Shown here one piece after another: positions 63,371 to 64,000 of a DNA stretch of 64,000 nucleotides. Source of the DNA: Microbacterium oxydans (GTDB lineage Bacteria; Actinomycetota; Actinomycetes; Actinomycetales; Microbacteriaceae). Positions within the stretch are counted from its first letter, which is position 1. Each line of letters begins with the position of its first letter. The translations under genes were made by a program, and so were the position numbers. The notes below the pieces were generated by a model. It was not told the DNA's origin, did not search any database, and saw nothing but the letters and a program-made list of their open reading frames with translations. The stretch covers positions 558,001-622,000 of the forward strand of contig NZ_FMIR01000019.1 in assembly GCF_900095745.1 (NCBI RefSeq). Direction: 5' to 3'.

Positions 63371-63802
63371 TCAGAAGAGTCCCGGAATCACCTCCTGCTC
63401 GAGGTCCGAGTAGGTCTCCTCGCCGGCGGCGAGGTAGGTGTTCCAGCTCTCGGCATCCCAGATCTCGGCGTGTGCGCCGACTCCGGTGACGATGAGCTCT
63501 TTCTGCAGACCTGCGTACTGACGCAGGTGCGCGGGGATGGTGATGCGGTTCTGGCTGTCGGGCATCTCCGCGCTCGCACCGGAGAGGAACAGTCGCATGA
63601 AGTCACGCGCCTGCTTGTTGGCGAGCGGGGCCTGACGGATCCGCTCGTGCATCGCCTCGAACTCGGCCGTGCTGAACACGTAGAGGCAGCGTTCCTGGCC
63701 TCGGGTGACGACGATGCCGCCGCCGAGGTCTTCGCGGAACTTCGCAGGAAGGATGACCCGTCCCTTGTCGTCCAGCTTGGGTGAGTGCGTACCCAGCAGC
63801 AT
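63371..63802 (-). CDS. mraZ: Transcriptional regulator MraZ
   Basis: This 143-residue protein has two SpoVT/AbrB-like halves: THSPKLDDKGRVILPAKFRE (~5-24, in parts) and SAEMPDSQNRITIPAHLRQYAGL (~74-96). MraZ forms a ring and represses the dcw operon by binding direct repeats upstream of itself. The ATG at 63802 (MLLGTHSP) follows GAGGGGG; the longer frame is unsupported. It is first in the dcw order mraZ-rsmH-ftsL-ftsI. Confidence 0.96.
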   Translation of the reverse strand: MLLGTHSPKLDDKGRVILPAKFREDLGGGIVVTRGQERCLYVFSTAEFEAMHERIRQAPLANKQARDFMRLFLSGASAEMPDSQNRITIPAHLRQYAGLQKELIVTGVGAHAEIWDAESWNTYLAAGEETYSDLEQEVIPGLF

Positions 63803-63868
63803 CGGCCACCACCCCCTCTCCGTCCGGCCAACTCGAGGTGCGCCCCACTTTACTCCACTTTCCTCCAC
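63803..63868 (-). promoter_or_regulatory. mraZ promoter with three GTGGAG-type MraZ-box repeats
   Basis: On the minus strand, GTGGAG, GTGGAG and GTGGGG (complements of 63863-63868, 63853-63858 and 63843-63848) recur every 10 bp. TAAAGT (complement of 63847-63852) overlaps the last repeat and is a plausible -10, giving a ~38-nt leader with GAGGGGG. The 10-bp period matches known MraZ boxes, so binding here would block the promoter. Confidence 0.7.
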
Positions 63869-63925
63869 ACACCTACGACCAATCCGCAGATATCGCACCA
63901 TCGGCCCGAAGCGCGCGCCGAAGAA

Positions 63926-63967
63926 CCGCGGAATTCCGCGGTGGAGGAAGGTGGAGGCTCAGTGGAG
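63926..63967 (+). promoter_or_regulatory. Second GTGGAG triplet in opposite orientation with a 16-bp palindrome
   Basis: CCGCGGAATTCCGCGG (63926-63941) is a perfect palindrome. It is followed on the plus strand by GTGGAG at 63941-63946, 63951-63956 and 63962-63967 (periods 10 and 11). The remaining bases to 64000 hold no recognisable feature. The unit resembles a MraZ box facing away from mraZ. Confidence 0.5.
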
Positions 63968-64000
63968 GAGCAGAGCGGCGCGCGCGTTAACGACAGAAGC

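Overview
The window looks like a chromosomal segment of a high-GC actinobacterium of the family Microbacteriaceae, most likely Microbacterium. The evidence is GC-rich third codon positions throughout, an actinobacterial division/wall (dcw) cluster followed by yggS-sepF-yggT-divIVA, a bc1-aa3 respiratory supercomplex (di-haem QcrC, extended QcrB, small CtaF), NrdR, DUF3043 and DUF4129/MoxR/DUF58 genes, and many genes whose start codon lies only 6-7 nt after a TANNNT -10 element. This assignment rests on gene content and order; no database search was possible. No tRNA, rRNA, CRISPR array, insertion sequence or prophage was seen, and every gap longer than about 100 bp is described below. No gap exceeds 300 bp.

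Layout, left part. The 5' two-fifths or so of uvrA (minus strand, cut by the window edge) follows a five-gene membrane cluster (DUF4129, small membrane protein, MoxR ATPase, DUF58, membrane protein). Next come a marR / small cysteine-protein divergent pair, a TfoX-like gene, uvrB and coaE. A tightly overlapping six-gene sulfur operon (ABC transporter ssuB-ssuA-ssuC, acetyl-CoA synthetase, O-acetylhomoserine sulfhydrylase, CoA-binding protein) reads towards coaE. After rpsA there is a small accessory island of lower GC (lipoprotein plus PKD-like secreted protein), a FEN-type exonuclease, and a PHP-domain gene behind trpD.

Middle. About 22.3-32.1 kb is a respiratory block. ctaE-qcrC-qcrA-qcrB (plus strand) converge, across RidA, GNAT and rhodanese genes, on ctaC-ctaD-ctaF (minus strand). 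Strong hairpins flank the block. An A-type Fe-S carrier gene (erpA-like), an M20 peptidase, DUF3043, pyrD, nrdR, hisD with a membrane partner, and dnaE follow.

Right part. Two tandemly duplicated ECF-sigma / membrane-sensor cassettes (41.8-45.4 kb) share near-identical promoters, 26-bp gene overlaps and terminators. Then come a GNAT gene, rluA, lspA, divIVA, yggT, sepF, yggS, ftsZ, ftsQ, murC, murG, ftsW, murD, mraY, murF, ftsI, an ftsL-like gene, rsmH and mraZ, all on the minus strand. They make and place septal peptidoglycan. murE is missing from its usual slot between ftsI and murF.

Most noteworthy points: (1) the duplicated, apparently autoregulated sigma cassettes; (2) the sulfur operon, which pairs a bona fide acetyl-CoA synthetase with an acetate-releasing sulfhydrylase; (3) widespread predicted leaderless promoters; (4) two oppositely oriented GTGGAG triplets upstream of mraZ; (5) the missing murE.
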